NCBI GenBank assembly: GCA_021234155.1
Contig: JAJEKV010000032.1
Span: forward strand, 6,544,736 to 6,608,735
DNA: 64,000 nt
Direction of reading: 5' to 3'
DNA from: Isoetes taiwanensis
Taxonomy: Eukaryota; Streptophyta; Lycopodiopsida; Isoetales; Isoetaceae
The position numbers and the translations under genes were made by a program. The notes beneath the pieces were generated by a model. That model made no database searches. It saw only the letters and a list, made by a program, of their open reading frames with translations, and had not been told where the DNA came from. Each line of letters starts with the position of its first letter. The first letter of the stretch is position 1. This document shows positions 36,430-49,200 of the stretch, in pieces.

Positions 36430-36895
36430 TCATTGTTGCTCCAGTGCGAGCTCTTCTTCATCATCTTCATCATCATCATCAGCTTCGTCCTCGTCTTCGT
36501 CTTTGTCTCTTCTCCTCAATCCAGCAATCACCTTATCCAAACGTTCCTCCAATCTGTCCACCATCTCTTTGTACATGTCCCGCTCCTGTCCCACTACCAC
36601 AACGTTTTCTTCTGCCTGAATTAGCAATCTCGTTGCTGTCATAACCACCTCAGTGCAGTTGTTGGGGCATGACCTTCTGCTCCTGTCCAGCCTTCTGTTC
36701 AACCGCCTGATATGCCTCTCCTGGCTACGAAGCATGAGAAGGTTGAATTCATTTTCTTCTTCTTTCTGCTGAATTGTAACGGCATTCCGCTTTAGAAGAT
36801 CGTCTTGCTCCTTCAACTTCTTCATCAGAACATCCAACACTGAGTTCTATCCTCGGGCGTTTTCCCTTGTCAGCGGTAGAGGATGTGGAGGCCAT
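36430..36895 (-). pseudogene. Coiled-coil paralogue 1, acidic tail, one frameshift
   Basis: ATG at 36,895 gives MASTSSTADKGKRPRIEL, then one extra base (near 36,842) shifts into the frame VLDVLMKKLKEQDDLL. The body is a heptad-like helix rich in Glu/Arg/Gln, and the C-terminus is a run of Asp/Glu (DEDEDEADDDDEDD type). A TATA-like stretch is near 36,985. It is homologous in layout to paralogues 2 and 3: Ser-rich start, optional KRPR basic patch, conserved (V/L)hhKKhK helix. No known family. The acidic tail could suit a histone or chromatin contact, but that is speculation. Confidence 0.55.
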
Positions 36896-37123
36896 AGATG
36901 ACAAATGGGAGGGATGTTAAGATTATAGAAGTGAAGGAAGCAAAGACTCTAACCGGCGGAAGGAGCACAATGCAAGGACCTCAATTTATATATATTAGCG
37001 CTTAAACATATTAAATACAGTCGACTGTTGTCGCACGTGTCGAGCGAATTCTGTCGGATATCCGCTAGAACACATTAATGGTACTGTCCGCTGGAACACA
37101 TTAACTATTCTAAGTACACTATA

Positions 37124-37186
37124 TCACACCATGCGAGATCTGCACACGCGCTTTAAAAGCTTATGAAGGGTTTCGCTTCGTGTGAT
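37124..37186. repeat. CACACGACG hairpin c
   Basis: ATCACACCATGCGAGA with TTTCGCTTCGTGTGAT; imperfect stem. Lies 130 bp past the stop of coiled-coil gene 2. Confidence 0.7.
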
Positions 37187-37317
37187 CTGTCTTGTCATTC
37201 TCTCTACTACAGATATTGAAAATTAAAAATAGGAAACGTAATATTCGGCACATTTTTCAAAAACTTTTTCCATTGCGAAACAAAATAATTACAAACATTA
37301 AAAAAAGACGGCCCCTT

Positions 37318-37752
37318 CTAGGAGGAGCCCGATGCCTCTGATCGCTGGGCAAGATCTTCCTGGAGGGCACTGATAATTTTTTTCTGCTCCTCCAACATGA
37401 TTGCCTGCCCCGCAACCACATTCTCATACTCTGCAACCTTATCTTCCCGCTCATCGAGTTGAGCTCGGGCAGCCTCGTCCGCTTCGATTGCGGCCCTAAG
37501 CCTCTCTTGGAGGTTAGATCTCGTGGTGCGCAATTCGCGGTCTATGGTAGCCCGCTGATTGTCGCGCACTAAAATCACCTCCCTATAGAAGGCGGCCTTG
37601 TCCTCTGCCACAACCAGCTTGGCGACGTCTTCATCATTCTTTTCTTTCAGAAGGCGGATCTGTTCCTCAGCTTCATCACGAATGTTCTTAATTTTCTTCA
37701 CCAGAACTTGAGACAAGATCTCAACAGGGATGGAACTAGAGCTGGAGGCCAT
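37318..37752 (-). CDS. Coiled-coil paralogue 2, intact
   Basis: Open frame of 144 residues from ATG 37,752 (MASSSSSIPVEILSQVL). After the Ser-rich start, almost the whole chain is predicted-looking coiled coil: KKIKNIRDEAEEQIRLLKEK, repeated Arg/Glu/Ala heptads, and MLEEQKKIISALQEDLAQ near the end. TATATAAAA lies about 92 bp upstream. No domain is recognised; a self-association or scaffold role is plausible from composition only. It is the only one of the three paralogues with no break. Confidence 0.6.
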   Translation of the reverse strand: MASSSSSIPVEILSQVLVKKIKNIRDEAEEQIRLLKEKNDEDVAKLVVAEDKAAFYREVILVRDNQRATIDRELRTTRSNLQERLRAAIEADEAARAQLDEREDKVAEYENVVAGQAIMLEEQKKIISALQEDLAQRSEASGSS

Positions 37753-38281
37753 TGAAAGAGATAGAGAACGAAGGGGAGATGGCTGAGGGCGGATGTGGTA
37801 GAACAGGAGATGGCGGATAGGAGAAGACAATGACGTCCGACATTTTATATAGAAACTACAGACACGTTGGAATCTACGGTTGTGAGTACTGATAAAGTCT
37901 GTGTAATAATCCTACGAGGCGAAATTATAGCATGCAATTAGGCAACGGTAGCCTATGTTCGCATCATGGGATCCGTCAGATCCTAGTCGTACGGTATGCA
38001 GGCCCATCTAATCAATCCTTTGGTCGTATAAAAGACGGTGTTATTGTGGCAGTGCATGCCATGTCCTTGGCATGACGTTGTCATCTGCATGCCATGTATG
38101 TGAGTAGACGTTGTCATCCACATGCCACTTGCTTTGAGTGCTGGCACTTGCCAAACCTAGATATGACTAATTCGCATTTACCTGCAAGATATCACATAAT
38201 CTAGCTAGATGTTTGTGTTACAGATAGTTTTCTATTAATAAATCGGGAATTTGTACATACAACGAGGTGTACATTATGGAG

Positions 38282-38346
38282 ATCATATGACACGAAATCC
38301 ATTGATTGCTACCTAATTGCAAGCATGGCATTTCGCGTCGTGTGAT
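38282..38346. repeat. CACACGACG hairpin d
   Basis: ATCATATGACACGAAAT with TTTCGCGTCGTGTGAT. The right arm is canonical, the left arm diverged. Lies about 115 bp past the end of coiled-coil gene 3. Confidence 0.75.
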
Positions 38347-38461
38347 CGTTTAATAAAACAAAACATACATTTGAACAAGAGAATAAATATATCACTGAAA
38401 ACAATAATATATATATCATCAAAAACTTCTCATTGAAGCAAAAAATATATAGATAGAATGG

Positions 38462-38861
38462 CTAGGGATCTTCATGATCCTCTACCTGATCTTCATGATC
38501 CTCTAGCTGAACCCTTAAAGCTGCGTTCTCATCCTCCGCAGCTCGGAGCTTCTTCTCCATTTCTTCTAAGGCCTGCAAAAATATTGTGGGCAGTTTCAAC
38601 TGCCTCGGCCATGCGGCTAGTCGCCTCTTGGTACATGGCGAATGTTTCGGCGAGCTCAATGTCTCGCTCATGCAGGAGCGCCCTCGTGAAGGATAATCTG
38701 TCGACCGCGTCAATATTCTCGGCGACAAGATGGCTGTTTTGATCGTGGATCTCTTTGAATCTCTTCATCACCACTGCAAGGGTGATGTCCACGGGGAGCT
38801 CTTGGCGCAAGGGAGTGCTATCTTGACGTGGTCGCTTGCTAGAGGAAGATGGAGATGCCAT
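38462..38861 (-). pseudogene. Coiled-coil paralogue 3, probable frameshift
   Basis: ATG 38,861 gives MASPSSSSKRPRQDS followed by ELPVDITLAVVMKRFKEIHDQ, matching paralogues 1 and 2. The frame closes at 38,529, but a shift of frame at the T-run near 38,583 continues the helix as LQALEEMEKKLRAAEDENAAL and ends in an acidic DHEDQVEDHEDP tail at 38,462. Either one T indel broke the gene or the shorter 110-residue form is real. No known family. Confidence 0.5.
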
Positions 38862-38995
38862 CGGAGCGATGATAATGCAGAAGGCGGAAGTGGAAGATGA
38901 GCAGAAGGCGAAAGGCGGAAGGCAGAAGAGGATCGAAGGTCGAAGGCAAGATAGAAGGTCTTGTATTCATAAGATAGATTTCGTAGTAGCTTGAG

Positions 38996-39176
38996 TCACA
39001 CGACGCGAAGGATGCCGTTGGTCAGGAAAATGGACCGTTGCTTCTCGCGTCGTGTGAGGAATAAATAAATTAATTGTTTTTTTCCAATAATATTTCATTT
39101 CTTCTAGAGAAATATCACACGACGCGAAAGCTCGTGTTCGTCAGAAAATCAGACTGATATATTTCGCGTGGTGTGA
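38996..39176. repeat. CACACGACG hairpins e and f
   Basis: Two full hairpins in tandem: TCACACGACGCGAA (38,996) with TCGCGTCGTGTGA (to 39,057), and ATCACACGACGCGAA (39,114) with TTTCGCGTGGTGTGA (to 39,176). Stem arms are nearly canonical while spacers differ. Confidence 0.85.
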
Positions 39177-39323
39177 ATAAATACAAATAAAATAATTTTT
39201 ATTAATAATTTCGGTGATACAACCTATACATAAGTAAGTTTACTGATACAAGTTCGAAAATATATAACTTCCAATTTTTCAAGCTTCGCCGTCAATTTCA
39301 TGTTCTTTCAATCCCCTGCCGCA

Positions 39324-40196
39324 CTAATTCAACAAGGCAATGACTCCCATGTTATCGACCCCAGCTTCCAACCTTGCGTGATTCAAGCCAGCAGCTAAGA
39401 AATTTAACATATTGCTCGCCCGCAGACCGGCTTGGTCGTCAAAATATTGTAACACAACATCCCGCCATTAGAGGTAACTTGAGATCCCCTTTTGTCCCCA
39501 TAAGAATCCTCCAATAGAATGAGTACTCTACATCAAACTGCAATTAATGCAGCATTAACAACTTCATTGCTGTCGTTTTTTCCCTATAACTTTTGGTCTA
39601 CTCATGAGAATGCTGCGGCGTTTATTGCATTAGATGCAGAATGAAAAGATCTTTCAAGTGATATATGGTTATGATGTATTTCAATACAAGCCATATGTGT
39701 TAACCTTAAAAAATATAGTTTTTTGCTCTTTTCTTATATATTTACATCCCAAAAGATATAACAATGGGTTGTCATTAGAAAGATCTTGAGGAGACGAATC
39801 CATTGCCACAAATAGTGTTCGAATCGGAGTTTTTGATCAAAAGTTATAGTAGAAAAATGACACTGCAAAAGTTAGTTAGAACTGCATTAATTACTGCTGC
39901 CACATAATACTGGAATAAAATACACTGGAGCTCTTCTCTTATTGGACAGTTTAAAAAGCTGATGTGGCTTTTTAAGCATCCCTTAATGGGACAAAATGAG
40001 ATCTCAAATTACCTCTAATGCGAATTGCTATCACCCTTTCAGTGTTTGATGCCAATTGGGAATGGTTCCCGAACATGCATAATGCACGGATGTAATAGAC
40101 AAACTCTGCACCTTTTGGACTGAAAGTTCTGCTGAAGACGATTATCTCCCCATTAACGAATCTTGAGATATATCGTAACAATGTCGAGTCATTCAA
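39324..40196 (-). pseudogene. Unknown small gene interrupted by a MITE
   Basis: Two open pieces on the minus strand (40,196-40,021 and 39,465-39,324) are separated by the 555-bp MITE. Joining them at the MITE borders keeps frame: ...TERVIAIR then RDVVLQYFDDQAGL... and ends at a TAG, about 105 codons. No ATG is seen in frame at the left; the piece may begin at a splice acceptor (GGACAG|GAAAG near 40,205). No domain recognised. The fit shows the MITE entered a coding exon and that this gene is dead in this copy. Confidence 0.55.
39466..40020. mobile_element. 555-bp MITE with CATTAGAGGTAA termini, no target duplication
   Basis: Left CATTAGAGGTAACTTGAGAT and right (reverse complement) CATTAGAGGTAATTTGAGAT continue into CTTTTGT / ATTTTGT CCC, about 30 bp with few mismatches. 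The first six bases equal those of the giant element. Flanks CCCGC and CGAATTGC show no duplication, and direct joining restores an open frame. It has no coding capacity of its own. Confidence 0.8.
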
Positions 40197-40287
40197 TCTT
40201 TCCTGTCCCCCGCGTGCATGTCAGCAAGAAAACTCATCTACTTCCCACAAATAAGACCCCTCAAGATTATCTTCTTCACATTTCTCC

Positions 40288-43200
40288 TCATCCATGAGGC
40301 TTATGCTGCCGCGATTGACTGAAGGGCCTGCCAAACCCTGCAGATCCTGTTGGCAGCTTTGCACGGAGACGCTGAAATTCTTCTTCCGTTGGCAGATTCG
40401 CCTCCTCTTGAGCATATCGAGACTCCAGCCTCTCATAGGCTTCTTTAAGCTTTATAGCATTGCCAGTATAAGAAGACACTTCAAACATCTCTTTGAAGCA
40501 CAATTTCATTATAATGGGAAATTTTTTAGTAAACTGGAATTTTTTCATTATAGGGGTTGTATAGACCTTATGCAGGGGGTTGTATACACGTGTACAGTAC
40601 CCTGTATCATAGACCTTATGCAGGGGTTGTATACACGTGTACAGTACCCTGTATCATAGACCTTATGCAGGGGTTTAGAACACGTGCAGTACCCGTGTAT
40701 CATACATACATGAATATTTAGAGAACATAATAACACGGTATCATATACCAACTTCCAACACAATAGAGACCGAAGTATGAACTATGTATGTCCCTAGTAA
40801 CCTTCCCCCAGGTTCCTAACCCCTTCCCCTTCCCCTTTCCCTTCCCCTGCGAGGTCTAACCCATGCATCTGGGTTAGGAGTCAAAAGCTCACGCTCCTCC
40901 CAGCCTGATTCTTCCCACCATATGGGGTATCTAGTCATTAGAAAAAGTAATTCCAAAGGATGATACTCACGGAAGAAGAGCGGACCCAACTCCACAAAAC
41001 CGTTGTACACGTTGTAGTACACCCTAATAAGGCCATACATCTGTCCCTTACAAATTTCATGAATGAACTCTGATATGTATGCATCCAGAGAGTGTGCTAA
41101 ATATCCAAAGACGAAGAAGAGGCCTCAATTCTTTGTAGCATCTCGTCCGAGATAAGGGGGGTTCAAGCATTCCCCTCATTGCAAGTCTCCTATAACATTC
41201 GGATGGATTAATTTCCATCGGTGGCTCATGACCACAATCAAATCGCTCGAATGAAGTTGATCAACTCCATTGTAAGCTCCTTGGTGGACCGGGCGCAACC
41301 TCCACTCAAGAAATGGTCCCATAGCTCATCCATTCCGGGCCGCCGCATTGAATGCAGGGCATGCATGCTTGCGTGCCTTCCGAGTAGCCCAGGGAGGATT
41401 GGGTCCAATCATTTGCAAAAGCAAGCAAGGATCACCAATGGAGCAAGGAACACGTAGCAGAGCAAGTAGCAAGTTCAAGAGCAAGCAACAAGATCAAGTA
41501 GCAGGGAGCACGGGAATGAAGTAGCAAGGAACAAGGATCAAGATCAAGTAGCAAGATGCAATGAACAAGGAAGATCAAGTAGCAAGAAGATCAAGGAACA
41601 AGGAATATCAAGGAGCAACAAGCAAGGATCAAGATCAAGTAGCAAGGAACAAGATCAAGTAGCAAGATCAAGAGCAAGCAACAAGATCAAGTAGCAAGGA
41701 GCACGGGAATGAAGTAGCAAGGAACAAGGATCAAGATCAAGTAGCAAGAAGCAATGAACAAGGAAGATCAAGTAGCAAGAAGATCAAGGAAGATCAAGTA
41801 GCAAGAAGATCAAGGAACAAGGAAGATGAAGGAGCAAGAAGCAAGGATCAAGATCAAGTAGCAAGGTGAAAAGTGAGAATTGAAAACAAGGTAAAAGAAT
41901 TTATAGCTACGAATCCAATAATGTTGAAGTAGAATACCAATAATGTTGAAGTATAATACCAATAATGCTGACGTATAATACCAATAATGCTCTCATTATA
42001 ATACCAATAATCTTTGAAGTATTATACCAATAATTCTACAACGACTATAAAAGCAGCTCCATTCGGTAAGTCATTCATCTCCCATGGCTTATAATATTTA
42101 TGAAGATCAGTTTGAGACCATTCTTTGCTCCATGAGCTACAATGATATTAATCGCTGCATACATAAAGGTGTTAAGCTGGATCCTTACTTACAATCCAAA
42201 GCAGAAGGTCGTGGAGTGTGATTGCCCGGCCTTACTTTACCGTGTTGTGATCCATCTTCTTTGGGTTCCCGGCGCCATGCCTACGAAATGAATCGATCAC
42301 AATAGCGAGGATTGATGATGAGTGAATCATCGACTCTATAATGCCATCAATAATATGTGCATCTAAATTATATGTATGCCATCAATAATGTGTGCATCAG
42401 ATGTAATGATGTGTATTAAACACCTATTATAATAGATGTAAGGATGTTAGTATAAGCATAAATTAGCATGTATCGACAACGTATTAATTGTCCAAAATGC
42501 TTAAGTATTATAGCAAAGAAATTACATACATGATTATCGAGAACATGATCGAGATTGAGAGCTTTTAGCTAATGCTATGTCCCCCACATGTCAACAATGT
42601 ATTTTGGAATCTGAGCAGTCTTGGTCTTTTGCCATTTGCATCCCATGCATAATGTATGGCATCTAACTTCTCATACCTTGATGGATCTCGATGGATTGGG
42701 TCGCTAACGTTTAGTTAAGCAACTTTGTATAGTCACGACCAACGGGCATCCACCATGATACATAAATGTGACCATAATTGGTAGACTCGGATCTAGGATG
42801 GCATCTTCTTTCAGTAAAGCCCAACCACGTTGGAGTTTCATCGTCTCGTGTCGGACTAAAACAAACATACCTTTCGTAACATGTGCATGAGGATCGAAGT
42901 CATCCATAGCAACAACGACTTCATCCGCTGGCCCACAATATGTAGGCAAAGGTCTTACAAGCGCTGGCTTCATCGACCTCCTGGAGTAAATGCAGCTTGT
43001 AGAGGTTCTTGCCTTTGTACATAAACCAAAAGTTATCATTTTGAGGTCATCCTGGAGATACATCTTCCAAACACAAAAGAATCTCGTTCCAGTAATCCAT
43101 AGTTGCTTTGTACTGTCGTGCAAACACACTATCTTCTTGATTTTTGCAGAAGGAATTCCATAATGCTATGTACTTGCGTCGATGTCGTTCACAAAGCCGA

Positions 43201-46200
43201 GGGGAGATCTTTCAATGTCTTCCTTGGAAGGATATTTTTAGGCACCCCTGTTGGTAACGTTGGCTCACCATTTTCATCCTCCTTCCACATTCTTATTCCA
43301 TTTTCTGGAATCCACTCTTTATGGGTTGGCCGCATCTTATATTGCATAATGGGCCATTTCCCATCCATTTTAAATCGGAATAGCAATGGGTCGGTATGGC
43401 CTGTTAGACGTTGGCCCTTATCATCCCTTGACAAAGCCTTTCAACTCGGAACTTCATCCACAAAATATGGAGCAGAGGAGACTTTGCATTGCACTTGCTA
43501 AACAAGTAAAGCAACTCAGGCAAAGTTAGAGCATCCGATGAACTCATTAACGTCGAAAAGTTCCCAAACAATGCATCAATATCGTCATGAGTGTGCCCAA
43601 CCATCATGAAGCCAACCTGAATCTCATCGAATACCTTAAGCCATGTCAAATAAGAGAGGTAGGAGAACACATATCTATTTTTATTTTGACCCGATGCATT
43701 ATCCAACTGTAAGTAGAGATTTCGAGGAAGAGGATTGAAGCCTTCTAAGTTGGCACTAGAAGATGAAGGCATCTTCTCTTGTGTCCGCACTAGCTTATCT
43801 TTGCGGTGGTCGAGTATCTTTTAGGGCTTGCATCAATTTGCAATCTGTAGTTCTGCTTCCACACAAATCACCACACCCGGCAACTCAAGATAGTGTAGGA
43901 TCCTAGAAAGTGATCCAACATGAAAGTTTGAGTCATCCTTCCAAAGATCAAGAGAGAAATGGCCATAAGCCCATCCACCATGACCATGTGTCAATGCTCT
44001 GTCAAATTTGCGCTCTTCAAGCGATCTCCTCTTCAAAGCAGACTTTTATGAGATGGTGACTTCTTGGTGTGAGTGTTTTGACCTGATCCATCTTATCATG
44101 TATTATGCGAGAGGTGACTTTCTCGGGCGAACGATGTGATAATGCACGCCAATGCCAATATTGACTCCTACAGAACGCGTTGTTCCAACATATGTGCCCG
44201 CCGAGTTGAATTGAAAGGTTGCCTCTCCCTTGTATCTTTTGTTCTTTCCAATTTTCGCTTGATGACTACACATATGTTACACTTGGAGAATCTTTGTATT
44301 TTTTGCTATGCTAACGCCCGGAAACTCTTTCTTCCAAATATTGTAAAAAGAGGGCAAGGTTACACTCTTTCTCGTCAATTCTTCCACCACGGCGCCCACC
44401 TCCTTATGTATGCTCTTCTTATTAAGGATGGAAGGAAGTTTTGCGAACATTCTCCCTTATATCATCCTTTCCTTTTTGCTTCTATGTGGAATGCTCTCTG
44501 CATTCTCACTAATGAAGGTATCAAGCACACTTTTCGTAGCTAGTGTCACAGATCTAGGCTTCTTAGAGCTCAGATTACCATATCTTTCGCCCGTTTTCCA
44601 CCTAACTTCGAACCTCTTCCTCCAACTATAAAACGTAGACCGAGCAACTCCTAAAGCCACGCCGCGCCATGCTAATTGACAAAGACTCCACTCCACGGAC
44701 CACTACTTTCACCTCCGACTGCCTGTATATAAGTTACACTCAACACATCAAAAACAAGCGTAATCCCGCTTTCGCTTGATTGAGAATAAAATTCTTTTCT
44801 TAAGGCACATACTTGCTTTGTATTTCGGCTTTTTGACACATTTCGCCCTTGGCAAAAGCATGTTGATTTTAGAGCACTCTTGATTGCCTTGGAAGCGCAC
44901 ATCCTCTCCTCCTTGCCATCCCCTTTGGTTCCCTCCCCGACCCTCTTCACATATGTATATTTCCTTTTCCTCTTGAATTGCTTCTCAACATCGGCTTCCA
45001 AGCACTCAACTTCTAAATCATCATGTTCGAGAGCAGCAAGAGCTTGTAAATGTTGTGAAACTGTCCTACCATCATGAAGCAAAATAGCATGGGTCTCCTG
45101 TGTTACTAGATCTGTTAGCTATAGGCCTCTCAAAGACAAGCATGACATGACTGATATTTTGGTTTCCGTTGGATCTATTATGTTACCCATCGAAAAGCCC
45201 GACCTTTGATACACCCAAGAACTCATCGTCTATAGCATCCCGAGGATCACTAAAGACTATATTAAGCCTCCGAATATTTAGATCCGTGCGTGGAGTGAAG
45301 AATGTAGCATGGCAAACCTAGTAGATCTGTTTTCGGAGTAGTATCTTTGTCTCATCTTCGTGCTTAAACAACCCGAGACCAAGGCGGGCAAACTAGATTC
45401 TCATGACCTCCAATCTCCTCTACTATCTCGTCTTCTTCATTTGTTCTTTGTGTTGCTTGGTTCACCACGGTGAGCGGTGAAACCCGATGTCCGCAAGCTC
45501 TTGACGGATGATGGTGGACTACTAGATGAATCCTCTTGTGAAGAGGGCAAATTGAGGGATCTCAAGACGATCTTCACTTGAGGGCCACTCATTTGGTTTT
45601 ACATCCCTCTTAGGCCTTTGAATGTAATGTGCCTACTTGCTTCACCAATGTTATCCGCCCCTCCCGCAGGGGACCGAAGCTCTGTCGATGGGATCACGGA
45701 CTCCGTGACCTCAATTGCTACATTTGAAGGATCTATTTCCTTCCCATGAAGAGTGGTTCTATTCAAAATATGTCCCCGGGCAACAATTGTCCTTCCAACG
45801 AATAGGTTGTACAGGGGAAAATTAAACCTGTTTCAATCAAGCAAGGCGATACTTTTCAGAACATATGAAATAGAGGAAAAACAAGCAAAAAATAAGCGAA
45901 AATGGCGCTATTTAGTACAAAAGTATAAATTTTGGTCCAAATTTGGTGTAACGGTGAACACTTGGATCATGGCGCCATTTGGTCGAAATGGTGTTTGGAT
46001 CAAATGGAAGCCATGGCCATTTGATCCAAATTCACACCTATGAATGTGCCAATGTGTGAATTTGGATCAAATGAGCCATGGCGCCATTTGATCCAACACC
46101 GTTCGACAAATGGCTTCATGGCGCCATTTGATCCAACACCATTTCGACCAAATGGCTTAGCTCCATCACAAAATCTACACGAGGTGCCTATGTTATGCAT

Positions 46201-49200
46201 TCTTGCTCCCATTGTCAGATATGTGTCAATAAGAGCGGTGCATGCATAACATGGGCACCCCATGCCAACTTTGCAATTGAAATTAAGGTTCTTAGTGTCC
46301 TACAAAGATTAATGTCGCATTTGAACACTCTATACACATGGCAAGCAATAGAACGTAATTTATACCGTAAACAATTGGACTTACTTGATATTAGATAGAT
46401 CCATAGTGGTATGTCCTAGAGCAAGAGATAGAACAGAAAATCAAGCTGATCCCAGCCAGATATATTGGCGTAAGAATGCGCCAAGAAGAGCGCCAAGAAG
46501 AAAGCGCCAAGAAAGATTCGAGAAGAAGAAAGCGCCAAGGAGGATTCGCCAAGAAGAAAGCGCCAAGAAGAAAGCGCCAAGAATCACCGGGATTTGTGGA
46601 GCTGAAGAAGAAAGCGCCGACAAAGACGCATGCGCCTTTGCAAAGTTTCGCCAGGGCGCTCGAGAAAAGAAGCTTTGCGCGGTACTCGGTGACCTAACAG
46701 CGGATTCGAAAGCGCGGAACCGCACTCCAAAACGCTCCGCCGTGGCATGGTCGCATTAAGCGGGGAGCACGGGCGCAAAGAGGGAGCTTTAAAGGCAAAG
46801 TACAATTTTCAAAACGGACGATTCAAATTTGGACAGGTGGCAGTCAAATTTCAATATAATGGGTGGGAATTTTGACTTTATGTTAATTTTGGGGCGGGCG
46901 GGAATTTTGAATTTTATGTTCAAATTTGGGCGGGCGGGCGCTTAGGAGCGGGAAATATTAATTTCAAAATTGAATTGTGGCGGCATGGCGCTGGGACCGC
47001 CAATGGGCACGGGCGGCGTGGGCGGCCTGGGCGGCATGGCGCTGGATCGCCACGGCACGGGCGGGCGTGGGCGGCTGGCATGGGCATGGCGCGGATCGCC
47101 ACGGGCATGGGCACTGGACGCCGATGGGCCCTAGTTGGCACCTGTTTTCCGAATCTTCTCATTCGCTTTATTCGTTTTCGATTCCGGCTCCCAGCAAGAC
47201 CTCGACCTTAAGCGCGGCGCCCGGCACCAAAGACCGCCCGGCGCCTAGCTTGGGCGCCCTAAAGCAACCCTTTTTCATCCTTTTTTTTTCAGTGATTTCT
47301 GGCGCCATTTCCCCGCAGTTCAGCGCCTCAACACATCTAGATACACACCGGTTTTCGGACCAAATTCAAGGCGCGCGAAATGGAAATGGACAATTCTGGA
47401 GCTCCTCAAAATGTGGAGATAGAGGCTAGCTTACCTCAAGGGACAGGTATGTCGTCTACTTGCATTGTTTGTTTGGGCTAAATGGCGCCACCACGCTATT
47501 TAGATGCCTGGTAACCACTTTAGGGTCTTATAGTTGACAAATGGCGCCATGGCGCCATTTGGATGATTGAGTGCACTTTAGGAGTCTTAGCTTACTTTAG
47601 GATGCCTGGTAGCTTACTCTTCGGTCTTGTTGCTACCAAATGGCGCCATGGCGCCATTTGATGTCTATTAGCTTACCATAGGGCCTTGTTGTTGGCAAAT
47701 GGCGCCATGCCATTTGATGTGTATTAGCTTACCATAGGGCCTTGTTGTTGGCAAATGGCGCCATTTGATGTCTATTAGCTTACCATAGGGCCTTGTTGTT
47801 GGCAAATGGCGCCATGGCGCCATTTGATGTCTATTAGCATACATTTGGAACTTGTTGTTGGCAAATGGCGCCATGGCGCCATTTTTATCTGCGTCCAGTC
47901 CTTTAACACTAATGGAGTCAGCGGCATATGTATTCTCCTACAAATCGCAGGTGCCTCGACCCAGTCAGAGCCACTCTCCTTCCAACTATCTTCCGCGAAT
48001 ATTTGGAAGGGGAGGGGCTCTGACTGGTCGGAGGCACGCGACCAAACGCAGGGAAATGCATTCGAACTGCTTCCATTTGCTTATGCACTGAACTCGGATG
48101 CAAATGGCGCCATGGCGCCATTTGCCTAGTCATCTCGGTGATGCTCGCTTGTTCGTTGTGCTCTCTCCCTACGAACAGGTGCCTCCACCCGGCCCCGATC
48201 CACTCTCCTTCGAACCATCTTGCTCGAATATTGCGAAGGGGAGTGGTTTGGACCGGGTGGAGGCCTCTTCACCAAACGCGAGGATAGGCATACGAACCGC
48301 CTCCGCTTATGCACTTTGGACTCGATATTAAATGGCGTTTACCGGCGCCATTTGCCAACCACAACCGATTTCCGCCTTTTCGCTTGTTCAAACCATTTAC
48401 CGATGCCTCTTTGTTACCGATGCCTCTTTGTTGCGGCTATCTTACGTATGGAAACACAATTTCAATCCGACCAGACTATGATGCCTTTCAGATAGGCAGT
48501 CTTCGGTGCATGGAAGTAATGTGGGTGAGCCCTCTACCGCTACAGGGCTCGAAAGGAGATGCGGCAGAAGAGAGCTCTGCCTCCTTATAAGGGAGAGACA
48601 TTACGTAAATGCACGGCGGCATTTACCAGCCGGTATCTTGGTCCAAATGAAGTTGGTTGCCAAGAGCGGTCGCGAGGATTGGATCCGGGTGGTCCGTGAG
48701 GATACTTTGAAGCGTAGAATAATTGTGTACTATGTGGACTGGAAGTTTTATGATCCCATCGTGATGTCCGCTAGCATTGCAAATGTAGCCGGTTCTGGCC
48801 GAAGAAGCAAGGCCGACGCCATTGCCGCACAACGCCTTTGAAGAAGCCGACATCAAAGGTCCACAAGAAATCTTGAGGGGCTTTATGATTCTTCGCGAAT
48901 CGGATGAACGAAGTCGAAAAACTCGCCTTCATTCGTTGTCAAGGCAATAGCCCAAAGAGAAACTACCCGCCATTGTGGACACTACCGCTAAAAACAAAGG
49001 AGCAAGAAGAAGACAAGACAACCTAGGGATACACTGCAAGCCGACAAAGACTCCTCATCTTCTATCGAGGATGTCCAGAACCGGAGGAAGGAAAGGCGGC
49101 GGCAAGAGGAAAGTTAAAAGAAAGGATCACAAAGATCCAGATATGGAAAAGAAGGAAAAGAAGCAAGCTAAAGAAAAGGAAGAGAAGGAAAAGGAAGAGA

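Noticed and set aside
38996-39176. CRISPR-like array of the TCACACGACG repeats
   Set aside because: Repeats are inverted pairs dispersed over 24 kb at gene borders, not regularly spaced direct repeats, and the genome is eukaryotic.
47951-48037. Plain microRNA precursor
   Set aside because: The stem coincides with an in-frame exon starting at a splice acceptor and is duplicated with its coding frame, so a structural exon is at least as likely; kept as a finding without an RNA-gene call.
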